DNA of 46,088 nt from a virus: positions 1 through 46,088 of the IMG/VR virus record IMGVR_UViG_3300022220_000006; one strand, given 5' to 3'. Both the position numbers and the translations under genes were made by a program. Shown in pieces: positions 19,417 to 28,778 of the stretch. The first letter of the stretch is position 1. Each line of letters starts with the position of its first letter. Under the pieces are notes generated by a model that worked only from the letters and a program-made list of their open reading frames with translations, ran no database searches and was not told where the DNA came from.

Positions 19417-20901
19417 CTAGTTATTAGTTTTGATGTACTTTCTCTGACCACAATCCCAAATTTTATATAAACCGTTTTCATACCCTAATTCACCAGGGAA
19501 TTTCATTCTATTATATGTATTTTTTCCATCTGTCCACTTAAAGCTTAAATGCTCTGTTTTTTTAATAAAACCTAATTTTTCTAAATACTCCCCATTACCA
19601 TATCTTAAATCTATAAACGTTTGCAAGCTTTCTATTTGGTAATTGTTTAGACAAAATTTTAACAACTTAGAAAAACCACCAACTACATTATGGTTTATTT
19701 TATGACAAAATCTGGAAACGTCATAATGGTTTTGTTTTTTCTTGCAAATTTGAATTAATGTAACTAATACATTTTCAAAGAATAAACCAACTCTTATTTT
19801 ACCTCTACCAGAACCCATTAAATGATTTTTTTGATAAAATTCGTTTGATACATTTGAATCGACTTCTCTTATTGTACATTTTCTTGCTAAAACCCTTTGT
19901 GAATTACCTAGTCTATTCATAATAATTGATTTCACAATTGGGGTTTTGTTTTCAATTTCGTTTGATCTGAAAAACAGAGGGTCGAACCCGCTGTTTAAAT
20001 ATACTTGTCTTTTGTTTTGGTGATACCTTTTATCTTCATTAATTTTATCACAATGCCAAAACAGTCCATCGCACTCGATAGCTAATTTATTTTCAACAAC
20101 AAAATCACAAAAATATCTTTTACCGCAATCATTTTTTATACACTTTTCTTCTTGAAAAACTATTTTTTCTAATAGTAAAATATCTTTGATAATTTGCTCA
20201 ATGATGGTTTTATCTTTCGATTGGCACATTTTTATAGTTTTTTCAAAACCATACTTTTTAATTAAAGAACCAAAATAGTGATAGTTATATGGTAGATCCT
20301 TACTGAGATCTTTTCTTGTCTTTCCACCATACAGCACAACATGACCGTTTGATATTTTTGTCTTCTCCCTCTTTCTTATTACGCTATCCAAATTAGAAGC
20401 GTTTTTGACACCGTACCTCTCTAACATAGTTTTTTGAATATTGTTTACCATTTCCGACATATCAACTTTACTCTTACCGTTTTCTCGGTTCAGTATTTGT
20501 CTATCTTGGTGTACATTCTGACCCCGCATAACTAGATGACAAGAGCCATAAAACTCTCCGAAAGTTTTATCTAAAAATTTAGATTTACCAGTGGATGTAC
20601 CACAATATTCTAGCACTACAATATGTGGAAACTTTTTTGATAACCTTTCATTAATTTGTTCTATAGTTAATGGTTTTCTTTTACGTTTTTCTTTTAAGTT
20701 TTTTTTCGTTCTTTCTGGGTGATGGCAATAACCCGTTAAAACTTTTTTGGTTGAAGTAGTAAACTTACCATACTCTTGATCATAAAACACAGAGTTTAAA
20801 TCCATATTAGAACCTGCGTATTCTATTAGGACTTTGTCAACAATAGTTCTTTTTGATAGTTTTTCATTATATTTTTTTATAAACGCTTTATTGTCCGCCA
20901 T
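19417..20901 (-). CDS. Free-standing homing endonuclease, VSR/EDxHD-like
   Basis: 494 aa. The middle (about residues 265-320) reads FVVENKLAIECDGLFWHCD and later YHQNKRQVYLNSGF, the E-x-DG-x-WH pattern of very-short-patch-repair-like nucleases used by phage homing endonucleases. MLERYGVKNASNLDSVIRKR (about 160-180) is a helix-turn-helix-like DNA-binding motif common in this group. The C-terminal part (from VLARKCTIREVDSNVSNEFY) resembles an acetyltransferase-like accessory domain often fused to them. The gene is more A/T-rich in wobble positions than the capsid gene and sits just after the capsid terminator, a typical insertion site. Its target is probably a nearby structural gene in related phages. 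Confidence 0.8.
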   Translation of the reverse strand: MADNKAFIKKYNEKLSKRTIVDKVLIEYAGSNMDLNSVFYDQEYGKFTTSTKKVLTGYCHHPERTKKNLKEKRKRKPLTIEQINERLSKKFPHIVVLEYCGTSTGKSKFLDKTFGEFYGSCHLVMRGQNVHQDRQILNRENGKSKVDMSEMVNNIQKTMLERYGVKNASNLDSVIRKREKTKISNGHVVLYGGKTRKDLSKDLPYNYHYFGSLIKKYGFEKTIKMCQSKDKTIIEQIIKDILLLEKIVFQEEKCIKNDCGKRYFCDFVVENKLAIECDGLFWHCDKINEDKRYHQNKRQVYLNSGFDPLFFRSNEIENKTPIVKSIIMNRLGNSQRVLARKCTIREVDSNVSNEFYQKNHLMGSGRGKIRVGLFFENVLVTLIQICKKKQNHYDVSRFCHKINHNVVGGFSKLLKFCLNNYQIESLQTFIDLRYGNGEYLEKLGFIKKTEHLSFKWTDGKNTYNRMKFPGELGYENGLYKIWDCGQRKYIKTNN

Positions 20902-21003
20902 GTTGTCCCTTTTAAATTAAATTTGATACACCTACTACTTAATATATCGCATCATTATTAAAAATACAACACTTCTGAGCATATTAAATGGGTTAAAAAT
21001 TAC

Positions 21004-21037
21004 AAAAAAAGGACCACCCTTGTAAAAAGGTGGTCCT
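21004..21037 (-). terminator. Intrinsic terminator after the capsid gene
   Basis: On the minus strand a 9-bp stem AGGACCACC / GGTGGTCCT is followed by seven T. It lies 22 nt past the capsid stop, as expected for a Rho-independent terminator, so full-strength capsid mRNA would end here and downstream fibre and glycan genes would be expressed less. Confidence 0.85.
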
Positions 21038-21058
21038 GATTAGTATATAACTAGTTGA

Positions 21059-22051
21059 TTAGCAAACGGCTGTGTCTAAATCTTTAATGCGTACAATTGC
21101 ATCTCGATAGAAGTAGTTAAAAGCTATCCGCTCACTCACGACCCACTTGATTTGCTCTGATTCTATAATCTCATCTGAAGCAATTCGGATTAATCTTCGA
21201 TCACCCAATTGTGGTACGTCCCTACGATACATCACAATTTGTCCAGAAGGAGCAAATGGAGCTTCATAGAAAGGAACACCGTACACAGGAGAAACCAGAG
21301 AATTACCCTCACCAGCCGAACCTAAACCCGTTAGGAAGGATGCTAGTGCTAATCCAGAAGTATCAGCAGCTTTGAAAAGCGAATTCTGTCGCATTTTAGC
21401 AGCTTGATCAGATGGAACGATACCTACGATACGGTTTTTAACCCGACCATATTTACCAAGATTATATAGTGCGCAGTTAATCATGTCGAGGTCAAGCTCT
21501 GCACTAGCAGCATCGACTTCTTCAGCAGCGTCTGGTGTAGCAGCAACTGTAAAAATACCTTCAAAAACTAATCGAGGATCTCTATTAAACCAGTTTGCTT
21601 CAGTTGCAGAATCAGGAGTGGTAGCCGTTGCTAAATGAGCAGGGTCACCGGTCAACATAGATGATTCTTCAGCTTCAGCAAGTGCGTCTCCAGCGTCGTT
21701 CAGTACCTGGGAAACAATATCAGGGGTAACTGCATTGTCCTCAAGTGCTTCAACATCGCCAATGGAGAAGGTCATTAATTTCTTGGCTTCCCAAGTAATG
21801 CTCGAAGCACTGATAGTACTTTGAACCGCAGTAACCCCATCAGGGATGTAGTATGCGCTTTGACCAGAAACACGCTTACTCTTGCGCATAATTCTATCTG
21901 TCATCGTAAATGTATTAACAAACCGTCGCATAATATTCAGTTCTCGAACTAAATCGATCACTTCCCGTGCTAACGGTTTTGGAAGATACGCGTTGACGGA
22001 CGCGCCATCCGTAGCGATACTAATCGCCGATTTGATTAATGTATTGTTCAT
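21059..22051 (-). CDS. Major capsid protein (HK97 fold)
   Basis: 330 aa. SGQSAYYIPDGVTAVQSTIS and EAKKLMTFSIGDVEALEDNA match the N-arm/E-loop region. VSQVLNDAGDALAEAEESSMLTGD is the long spine helix. IVMYRRDVPQLGDRRLIRIASD and WVVSERIAFNYFYRDAIVRIKDL form the P-domain end typical of this fold. It follows the protease/scaffold gene with an 18-nt gap and is closed by a strong terminator, as expected for a highly expressed virion gene. Confidence 0.9.
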   Translation of the reverse strand: MNNTLIKSAISIATDGASVNAYLPKPLAREVIDLVRELNIMRRFVNTFTMTDRIMRKSKRVSGQSAYYIPDGVTAVQSTISASSITWEAKKLMTFSIGDVEALEDNAVTPDIVSQVLNDAGDALAEAEESSMLTGDPAHLATATTPDSATEANWFNRDPRLVFEGIFTVAATPDAAEEVDAASAELDLDMINCALYNLGKYGRVKNRIVGIVPSDQAAKMRQNSLFKAADTSGLALASFLTGLGSAGEGNSLVSPVYGVPFYEAPFAPSGQIVMYRRDVPQLGDRRLIRIASDEIIESEQIKWVVSERIAFNYFYRDAIVRIKDLDTAVC

Positions 22052-22069
22052 TATATGGTTCGTCCCTTA

Positions 22070-23314
22070 TTATTTAGAATTCAATGCGACGTGTCCAGCA
22101 AACATCATGCACCGTGCTTGCTCTTTTTCTTCGTCACTTAACTTTTTATATTCAGAATCACTTTCGCCAAGCTTAAGAATATATCGCATGGTGTCCGTGT
22201 CAGTTGCGGATTTCAGGGTCTTTTTAATTTCCCCTGGCTTGTTATCATCCTTGTTGTCTAGATCACCAGCAACACCTTTCTTACCAGGTTCACTAGTATT
22301 TCCACCTTCTTTCATGGATTTAACAGCATCAGTTAAGGTGGCCAATGCGTTTATAATCGCAACATTGTTACTATCCTGAGTATTTTTAGCAAGTTCGTCT
22401 GCTTTCAGTTTATCGGCGACTTCTTTCTCCGCTTTTAAGCGTTCTGCTTCGTCTGCTTCTGCTTTGGCTACTGCTTCGGCTTTGGTTTTATCGTGAGCCA
22501 CAAATGCTGCAACAATCTTTTCATCCAGAGCCGTGCCCATTTTACCAATTAATCCTTCAAGTTTAGCGTCAAGAGCATCTGCAACTGATTTATTAATCAG
22601 ATCTGCCGCAGTTGTCATTTTGCTGTCTACGTTATCGTTCATGATGTTTATGTCCTCTTTAATATGTTCGTTGTACTTACTCTTCGCATTATCAAAAGAT
22701 TTAGAAATTACCTCGGTTACACTTGAGCTTTTATTCATCGGTATTCCTACCAATGATACTTCTACAAGATCCATCCCTTTTATCACATAAGCTTCTACAC
22801 GTCCTTCTCCATCTTCTCTAACTTCAACCTTTTTTGGTCGTAATCGAATACTAAAAGAATTGAGAATTCCCTCTTCCGCTTTTGTCCATATATCGTTAAC
22901 ATCTGCCGCTTTTGATATAAATCCTTCAAAAAAAAGACCTTTATTTTTATCAATAGAAGTTGAAGAGACAATTCCAATTGGAATAGATGTATCATGATTA
23001 AGAAACATCGTAGAAGAACCTGGTTGTAATAGATCTTTGCGTGCGTCAATAAAAGTTTCTATTGGTATAATGTCTTTTGCACGATCTTGTTCGGTGGTGC
23101 CAGCAAAACCCTTGATAGTTCTACCAGTTGGTTTTGCTCGTGGATTAACTGATCTCATTTCAAGCTTACCAGGTTTTATCGGTCCCTTAATGTTATCATC
23201 GTCAAATTCTTTTGTGTCTTCCAAATCGAATAGAGATTGGACGGTATACTCTTTCTCAATACCGTATTTCTCAAATTCCTCTGGGTATATTTCTCTAGTT
23301 ATAGACGGCTTCAT
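22070..23314 (-). CDS. Prohead protease fused to a scaffold-like region
   Basis: 414 aa. The N-terminal ~210 residues are an HK97-type (U35) prohead protease: MRSVNPRAKPTGRTIKGFAG, catalytic His107 in STMFLNHDTSIPIG, Ser153 in ILNSFSIRLRPK, and VEVSLVGIPMN near 185-194. The C-terminal half (from ~230) is strongly charged and helical (KAEADEAERLKAEKEVADKL), as in delta-domain scaffolds that the protease later removes. It overlaps the portal gene by 20 nt. The order portal, protease, capsid is standard. Confidence 0.9.
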   Translation of the reverse strand: MKPSITREIYPEEFEKYGIEKEYTVQSLFDLEDTKEFDDDNIKGPIKPGKLEMRSVNPRAKPTGRTIKGFAGTTEQDRAKDIIPIETFIDARKDLLQPGSSTMFLNHDTSIPIGIVSSTSIDKNKGLFFEGFISKAADVNDIWTKAEEGILNSFSIRLRPKKVEVREDGEGRVEAYVIKGMDLVEVSLVGIPMNKSSSVTEVISKSFDNAKSKYNEHIKEDINIMNDNVDSKMTTAADLINKSVADALDAKLEGLIGKMGTALDEKIVAAFVAHDKTKAEAVAKAEADEAERLKAEKEVADKLKADELAKNTQDSNNVAIINALATLTDAVKSMKEGGNTSEPGKKGVAGDLDNKDDNKPGEIKKTLKSATDTDTMRYILKLGESDSEYKKLSDEEKEQARCMMFAGHVALNSK

Positions 23315-24992
23315 AATCTTCTAAATCCTTATACAATGGTGAATCACACACCCCTTCTGTTATTCTATCGAAATGGTGTTTAAAAATCTTTTTATTTCCT
23401 AGAGTTTTTGTCAAAAAAAGATGCTCCACTGAACTACACACTTTCCAACAAATACTTTTTTCAACCAAAGTTCTGAAGTTTGATTCGTAATAAACTTCAA
23501 AACATTTGAAAACTTTTTTCACATTGGTAAAATCAATTTTTACTTTTCTTTCGATTAAGAATTCACAGTAATTTTTTACTGTGTTATTAAACTTGTTCAG
23601 TTCAGCAGTTCCAAGTACACCATGAAAAATTTTAGTATTAGCAATTGGTTTACTGTTATTTGCTGCACCTTGTTCTCTAGGTGGCACTAATCTACCAGTA
23701 TCTGGATCGATCTGAGCACCACCAGGTTGCACAATAACCGGTGATTCACCCCACTTAACCGGAGCCATGTTTCTACTTTTTCTAACTTCATTGACAGTAA
23801 TGACAGTGTTCCTAAGGTCTCTTTCGTCGATCTCTGATTGAACAACAAGATCTAATTTATCTAACTCTTCGAAAGAAATCTTAATATCATTGAATCCAAA
23901 ACCATCTTGGATGATTTCACGTGTGTAAGATTCGGCTTCTAGATCAAGTAACGGTCTTAACGACCCTTCTTTGTAACAACTAACCGCTTCATCTTTGTTT
24001 TTTATTTGTCCTGGTGCCGCAGAGGATAATCCAAACATTACAGCTTGCATTCCAAATACAGCAAAAATTTTATCTCTTAACTCAATCCCGTATTCTTGGA
24101 ATTGCATATCTTGATTGGTTAATGCCATCCTTACCCAGTTAATCTTTTTATTGATAACTGCCATTTTGTGAGCATTCTGCGCACCGCCGAATTTGCACCG
24201 CCAAGCTTCTTCCACCTTCTTTACATCAGTACGTTTTCCGTCTTCTATTGAAAGAATACCGGACGCTTCACTGCCATTAACAAAGAAATTTCCATTATAT
24301 GACGCACGTAAGATGTCAGCCGCAACTGAGTTGGCGAGGGTATCAAGAGGTTTTAATCCGTATAAACTTCCTACTACTGGATCAAGTACAGCGAAAATTA
24401 CTTCGTTCTTATCAAACACCGATTCTTCTGCGGCGTGGGATGAAAGCATATTACCGACACTCAGTTTGTAGGTTTTGAATTCGGCAAGGTTTCCAAACTT
24501 ATCAGCATTGATTTCTATATTCGCCGCTTGTAAATTGTGTAATTCCAATATCTGGTTTGTGCCACGAAGATTAATATCTTCTGTATCATTTACTTTTTCA
24601 TAAGCAGCATGACCATATATTTGTAAATCTTTCAAAAACTTATATCGCATTTGACGAAAAGTTTCTTTATTGTTGTTTGGGTTCTTAAGAAACTTTTTAA
24701 CAATTTTAATACGTTTTTCTGTCGCAGGACGTAAATCCTGTGAAGTATCTATCGGTATTATCTTTGGTTTAACTTTCACACAATCACTACATCTTCGATT
24801 GATTGTAGACAAAACCCACTCGTTAGCTTGGTATAATCTAAAAGCGTCTAAACTAGATAACTTCAAAAGAGAATTCTGAAGAAAATTATCTTGTGATCTT
24901 ACATCTTCAATAAAAGCAGAAGATTTCTTTATCCTTGTTCCTTTCAGCAGAGCTGGGAGTGTATTATTAACCCGTTTAACTACCGTATTCAT
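23295..24992 (-). CDS. Portal protein
   Basis: 565 aa. The stem and wing pattern is typical of HK97-family portals: WVLSTINRRCSDCVKVKPKI near residue 65, FRQMRYKFLKDLQIYGHAAY near 115-135, ILELHNLQAANIEI, VIFAVLDPVVGSLYGLKPLD, and IFAVFGMQAVMFGLSSAAPG with LRPLLDLEAESYTREII in the C-terminal half. It forms the dodecameric DNA-entry ring. The last ~110 residues (from KPIANTKIFHGVLG) are lysine- and cysteine-rich and resemble a separate extension; I cannot match this part to known portals. An 84-nt AT-rich gap separates it from terL. Confidence 0.85.
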   Translation of the reverse strand: MNTVVKRVNNTLPALLKGTRIKKSSAFIEDVRSQDNFLQNSLLKLSSLDAFRLYQANEWVLSTINRRCSDCVKVKPKIIPIDTSQDLRPATEKRIKIVKKFLKNPNNNKETFRQMRYKFLKDLQIYGHAAYEKVNDTEDINLRGTNQILELHNLQAANIEINADKFGNLAEFKTYKLSVGNMLSSHAAEESVFDKNEVIFAVLDPVVGSLYGLKPLDTLANSVAADILRASYNGNFFVNGSEASGILSIEDGKRTDVKKVEEAWRCKFGGAQNAHKMAVINKKINWVRMALTNQDMQFQEYGIELRDKIFAVFGMQAVMFGLSSAAPGQIKNKDEAVSCYKEGSLRPLLDLEAESYTREIIQDGFGFNDIKISFEELDKLDLVVQSEIDERDLRNTVITVNEVRKSRNMAPVKWGESPVIVQPGGAQIDPDTGRLVPPREQGAANNSKPIANTKIFHGVLGTAELNKFNNTVKNYCEFLIERKVKIDFTNVKKVFKCFEVYYESNFRTLVEKSICWKVCSSVEHLFLTKTLGNKKIFKHHFDRITEGVCDSPLYKDLEDYEAVYN

Positions 24993-25076
24993 ATATATCC
25001 AAAATGTAATTTAGTTAGAAATAGTTGTGTACGTACATATATATCTTACGGTTTCGAGTTATTATTCTTTTTTTTA

Positions 25077-26826
25077 TTAACCGATATCAATTGTTCCAAA
25101 TTCAACTCCCGTAGACGTATTTGATTCTGCATTCCATATGCTACCGCAGAAGCCGTCCCATACATCTTTACTTTCCTTAAACGCGTGATCTACTTTTCTA
25201 CCGTTAATAATCTTCAGATTTTTTGCTTCTTTGCACAAAATCATGTTGTATGGATATGTCACACGACCTTCAGTTATTGCAATTTTTACACTATCTGGTG
25301 GATATGGATTTGATCCACCTGGAACACGATCCAACGATAACAATTCACAATCAACTCCGTGATCCTCGATACTCTGCATCGCATGCACACTTTGAAATTG
25401 GTCAAACGAAACCAGTGCCAAATTCACATGTATCGATTTCAGATGGTAAATAATAAAATTCAAAAAGTTATCATAATAGAATTCACCATTTTTTAACAAC
25501 CTTTGGTTCTGATCTGGCCGAGTATCGACAAAACCAACAGCATCAATTTTTATCAACGGTCTCTCAACTGTTTTTATAGTTTGCTCATCTTTATCATCGT
25601 CTCCATAAATACCTAATTCATTTTTGTCCACTTCCGTAACTTCAAATTCTTTAGTACCGATAACATGTGCAATAGAAAACCCGATTCTGTCTTTATTTTT
25701 TGCAAGGTCAACATGCATGTAATAATCGATATCTGGATCTCCTTCAAACCAAGATCTCCACTTGCCGTTACCTTGGTAAGCATTTACTTTGCAATCTGCA
25801 TAATTAAAACAAGCATAAGGATCGTCTATCTCTAATCTCTTCACGTAAATTGGACATGTTTTACACGTATCACAAACATGTTCTACCAAGTAATTGGGAT
25901 CTGACCAAAACGATTCCATTACCCCCATCGGTTCTGCACCATAATCTCTCATGGTTCTACGCCGATCCCTTTTTAACCTTTCTTCAAAAATTGATATTGG
26001 TGTGTTGGGGTTTATATCCCACGACGCACCCTGAACAACATAAGCATCAGGTTTATCTTTGGTCATTCTACCTTTCAGTTCATAGAACTTTTTCATGGTA
26101 AAATCGTCGTCTTCATTTGGTGTGGTAATCCCAATCATCTTGTAATGATGTGGAAAGCGAGTTACATGAACCAAATGCAGCTTCCCAACATTCTTTGGTT
26201 CGCGATGTATCTTCCATTGTCTTTTTATCTTGAGATTCTATATAAAATGCCATCTCATCAAACACAGCTTGTAGAGTGTGATAACCTAACCAAGCATACC
26301 CTTGTGAGTTAGCTGATAGAGCTACGACTCCTTTTTCAAAATTAATTCTCTGAGAAGAGATTGGAGCGTGTTTACCATGCATCCATGCGTTCTTTAAAAC
26401 CATAGTTTGAGAAAATTCAGTGAAAAATACGTTCTTAGCTTGGTATTCATTCCTGGCAATGTTAATAAAATAAATATTTGATCCTGGTGATAACCCGTAG
26501 AAATCTTGTGGATTGTACATACACAAACATCTATAAATACCATAACTGTGTAATAAAGCGGCCAGAAAATCTTTGCCAGATCCTTTTCCGAGCAGTAGTA
26601 TAGATTCACGTACATTTTCTTGTACGACATTCCATCCAATTTCCATAATTTTTGGACGGCACCCTTTTCTTCCATCCCATTTCAGATTACAAAAGGATTT
26701 TGATTCTGTATATTCTTGAAAATCAACTGGTTTGTGTTCCCATACCTGGTCATTATCATAATCGACAATCGATGACGCTAAGTATCTGAAGGGGTCAATT
26801 GCCGTTTGTATTTTAGATGGTGGCAT
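25077..26826 (-). CDS. terL: Terminase large subunit, split by a +1 frameshift
   Basis: Two overlapping frames give one ~580-aa protein. The first (26826 to 26113, 237 codons) has Walker A GKGSGKD at residues 80-86 and Walker B AVFDEMAF at 187-194, then at residue ~217 leaves the family pattern and ends with an unrelated tail. The second (up to 26174) continues it as RFPHHYKMIGITTPNEDD and holds the RNase H-fold nuclease: Asp in YYMHVDLAKNKDRIGF, Asp in LALVSFDQFQSV and the final acidic cluster in VDHAFKESKDVWDG. A CxxC...C cluster (CDTCKTCPIY) lies between. The shift lies near 26155-26165. The packaging motor needs both halves, so this is an error, a mutation or programmed +1 recoding (a CTT T run is present). 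Confidence 0.85.
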
Positions 26827-27553
26827 CTATTATTCCCCTATTAATTAACTTTTCTATCACTTCTATATCTTCTGGTCTATCAACTCCGATCATATACTTA
26901 TCACAAATAGTAACATGAATTGTATAGTTGTTGTCTAATAAACGTAGTTGTTCTAAGTTATTATCTATCTCATTCACTGTTCTGGGTAATTGAATAAAAT
27001 CTTTTAGCACCTGTTTCTTAAATGCGTATATACCAACATGTTGCTTCGGATAATGTTTTTTGCCAAACTGTTCCCACGGATATATTCTTCTGGCAAACTG
27101 CTTTGCAAACCTGTATTCATCGTGAACCACTTTCACCACATTACGCTTAAACATTTCCAGATAATATGAATGCATCATTACTCCTAATGTCTCAACATCT
27201 GCTTCATATTCGATCATGTTGTCAATCATATTATTAATCATGTAGGGTTTAAGTAGTGGCTCATCACATTGTAAATTAAACACAATATCCGCATCATAGT
27301 GTTTATTTGCTACTTCAGCGACTCTATCAGAACCAGTTTCATGTTGGTCGGTTTTATGACAATTCATTGCTCTCGATACACAGAATCTATAAATCTTATC
27401 TGAATCTGTAGCAACACATACGTGATGTAAATCTGATGCTATTGCTGCTGCGTAAACCCACTGAATCATAGGTCTAAAGTTGATCTCCGCTAAAACTTTT
27501 CCAGGAAACCGTTCTGAATTCATCCTTGCGGGAATTATACCTACGGTACGCAT
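26813..27553 (-). CDS. kdsB: CMP-Kdo synthetase-like cytidylyltransferase
   Basis: About 246 aa from the ATG at 27553, which has AAGGAG 8 nt upstream. VGIIPARMNSERFPGKVL is the CTP-binding loop, HETGSDRVAEV and FNLQCDEPLL the metal and sugar contacts, KQHVGIYAFKK and EQLRLLD the conserved C-terminal blocks, and MIGVDRPEDIEV the closing motif. These are the hallmarks of KdsB. It would couple CMP to Kdo or a related keto-sugar. Its position between the two terminase genes is odd, since packaging genes are usually adjacent. The product could feed the phage glycan genes or alter host lipopolysaccharide. Confidence 0.85.
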   Translation of the reverse strand: MRTVGIIPARMNSERFPGKVLAEINFRPMIQWVYAAAIASDLHHVCVATDSDKIYRFCVSRAMNCHKTDQHETGSDRVAEVANKHYDADIVFNLQCDEPLLKPYMINNMIDNMIEYEADVETLGVMMHSYYLEMFKRNVVKVVHDEYRFAKQFARRIYPWEQFGKKHYPKQHVGIYAFKKQVLKDFIQLPRTVNEIDNNLEQLRLLDNNYTIHVTICDKYMIGVDRPEDIEVIEKLINRGIIDATI

Positions 27554-27571
27554 ATCAATTTCTCCTTGCAA

Positions 27572-28366
27572 TTACTCTTTTCTGTTTTCATTTTCTTTCT
27601 CTCTCACTAATCTATCGTTAGCTGTTTGTAGATTACCTTTGGTAGCAACACTAATCGTCATCAGTTCCGTCTGAACCTGTAACATAATATCTTGATCGTT
27701 TATATTTCTTTTTAGTATCTCCACTAAAGTTCGGAGAAACACATTTAATCCTTCTGGTGTCATTAAAAATTGATCTCCAGATCCTGCACGCTGTATTCTT
27801 TCAATACAACCACCAATATTTTTAACTGTTTCATTAATATTTTTAACAGTTTTATCAGAGAACACATCCTGATGACGATAGAAAGTATCCATAACTAAAT
27901 CATATTTAGTACTATCTGGGTCATTAGAGCGGAGAATAGATTTTAAACGGGTAAGTAAATCCTTTATAGTGATCTTGTCTGGTTGGGTAAGTTTATTAAT
28001 TAAACCGGTAAGTAAAGTACGCAACACTGCTAAATCTTGCTTATGATCTAGTATGGTTGGTTCATTCAGGTAAGCGTCAAATAATGTATGTAGACTGTTC
28101 TTGTAAACTTGCGGTACTTCTCTTTTTACATTTACTATCGATCTATCATAATCGTGTTCTCTGCAAAATACTGATCCTGGCATTACTGCACAAGGACATC
28201 TAAGTACCTTATCTCCCGTTTCCCCTTTCTCTCTTCGAAAATGAAAACATCTCAAACCTTGTTCACGATCTGCATTTACAAAATGCTTTTTTCCTATTTG
28301 ATCAGCGTGTTTGTTAAGCAAAAATTTATACTTCTCGAACATTCGCGTCTTAGCTCGTAAATCCAT
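27572..28366 (-). CDS. Probable terminase small subunit, with Cys/His cluster
   Basis: 264 aa. Residues ~35-70 carry RCFHFRREKGETGDKVLRCPCA and VFCREHDYDR, a Cys/His set that could bind zinc. The middle is helical (LFDAYLNEPTILDHKQDLAVLRTLL), a pattern I associate with small terminases of environmental phages. The C-terminal part is coiled-coil-like. It is the first gene of the leftward unit, two genes before terL, and has AAGGA 9 nt before the ATG. The assignment rests on position and composition more than on a diagnostic motif. Confidence 0.5.
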   Translation of the reverse strand: MDLRAKTRMFEKYKFLLNKHADQIGKKHFVNADREQGLRCFHFRREKGETGDKVLRCPCAVMPGSVFCREHDYDRSIVNVKREVPQVYKNSLHTLFDAYLNEPTILDHKQDLAVLRTLLTGLINKLTQPDKITIKDLLTRLKSILRSNDPDSTKYDLVMDTFYRHQDVFSDKTVKNINETVKNIGGCIERIQRAGSGDQFLMTPEGLNVFLRTLVEILKRNINDQDIMLQVQTELMTISVATKGNLQTANDRLVREKENENRKE

Positions 28367-28581
28367 AATTACAATCCTTTCCTCTGCTAATATATCGAAT
28401 TGGATTGCACCATATAGAAGTTTTCCCCTCCTTTTTTTATCTAACAGTTGTCCTCGCGCACGTGCGTGCGCGTATATATATAATATTATTATATATATTA
28501 TTATATTACGGCTCGTAAGAGCCAGTAGTATATATTAATATAATACTAATATTAGTACTCCCCACCCACGGACCTCCCTTT
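28367..28581 (-). promoter_or_regulatory. Structured 5' leader of the leftward late operon
   Basis: The ~200-nt leader has no gene. It holds two perfect hairpins: GGCTC/GAGCC with a 4-nt loop (28510-28523) and a 7-bp CGCGCAC/GTGCGCG stem with a 4-nt loop (28455-28472), separated by long TA-rich stretches. It also carries the 16-mer AACTGTTAGATAAAAA (28434-28449, minus sense), found again in the same sense at the start of the small RNA at 45074. The leader may control stability or translation of late mRNA. Confidence 0.5.
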
Positions 28582-28610
28582 AATATAACACCAGTGTAAT
28601 TATTTGTCAA
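28582..28610 (-). promoter_or_regulatory. Sigma70-like promoter, leftward late operon
   Basis: On the minus strand TTGACA (28610-28605), 17 bp, then TATATT (28587-28582). Upstream is an A/T tract reading TTTAAAAAAGTACTTGACA, which recurs in closely similar form before the promoter at 34146. Transcription would start near 28575. Confidence 0.75.
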
Positions 28611-28747
28611 GTACTTTTTTAAAAAATAATAAAAAAAGTTTTTTTGATTAGTGGTTTTTTTCGGATTAGTAGTTTTTTCGGATCAGTGGTTTACAAGAAA
28701 AGAAGAGTATGTGCACCGTTTTTTTTGAATTTTTTTTCCAAACTTGG

Positions 28748-28776
28748 TTGACAATCAATATTGGTAAGGATATAGT
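28748..28776 (+). promoter_or_regulatory. Sigma70-like promoter, rightward operon
   Basis: TTGACA (28748-28753), 17-bp spacer, TATAGT (28771-28776). It faces right, divergent from the promoter at 28582-28610, with about 140 bp between the two -35 boxes. Transcription starting near 28783 gives a leader of about 240 nt before the HAD gene. Confidence 0.75.
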
Positions 28777-28778
28777 AG

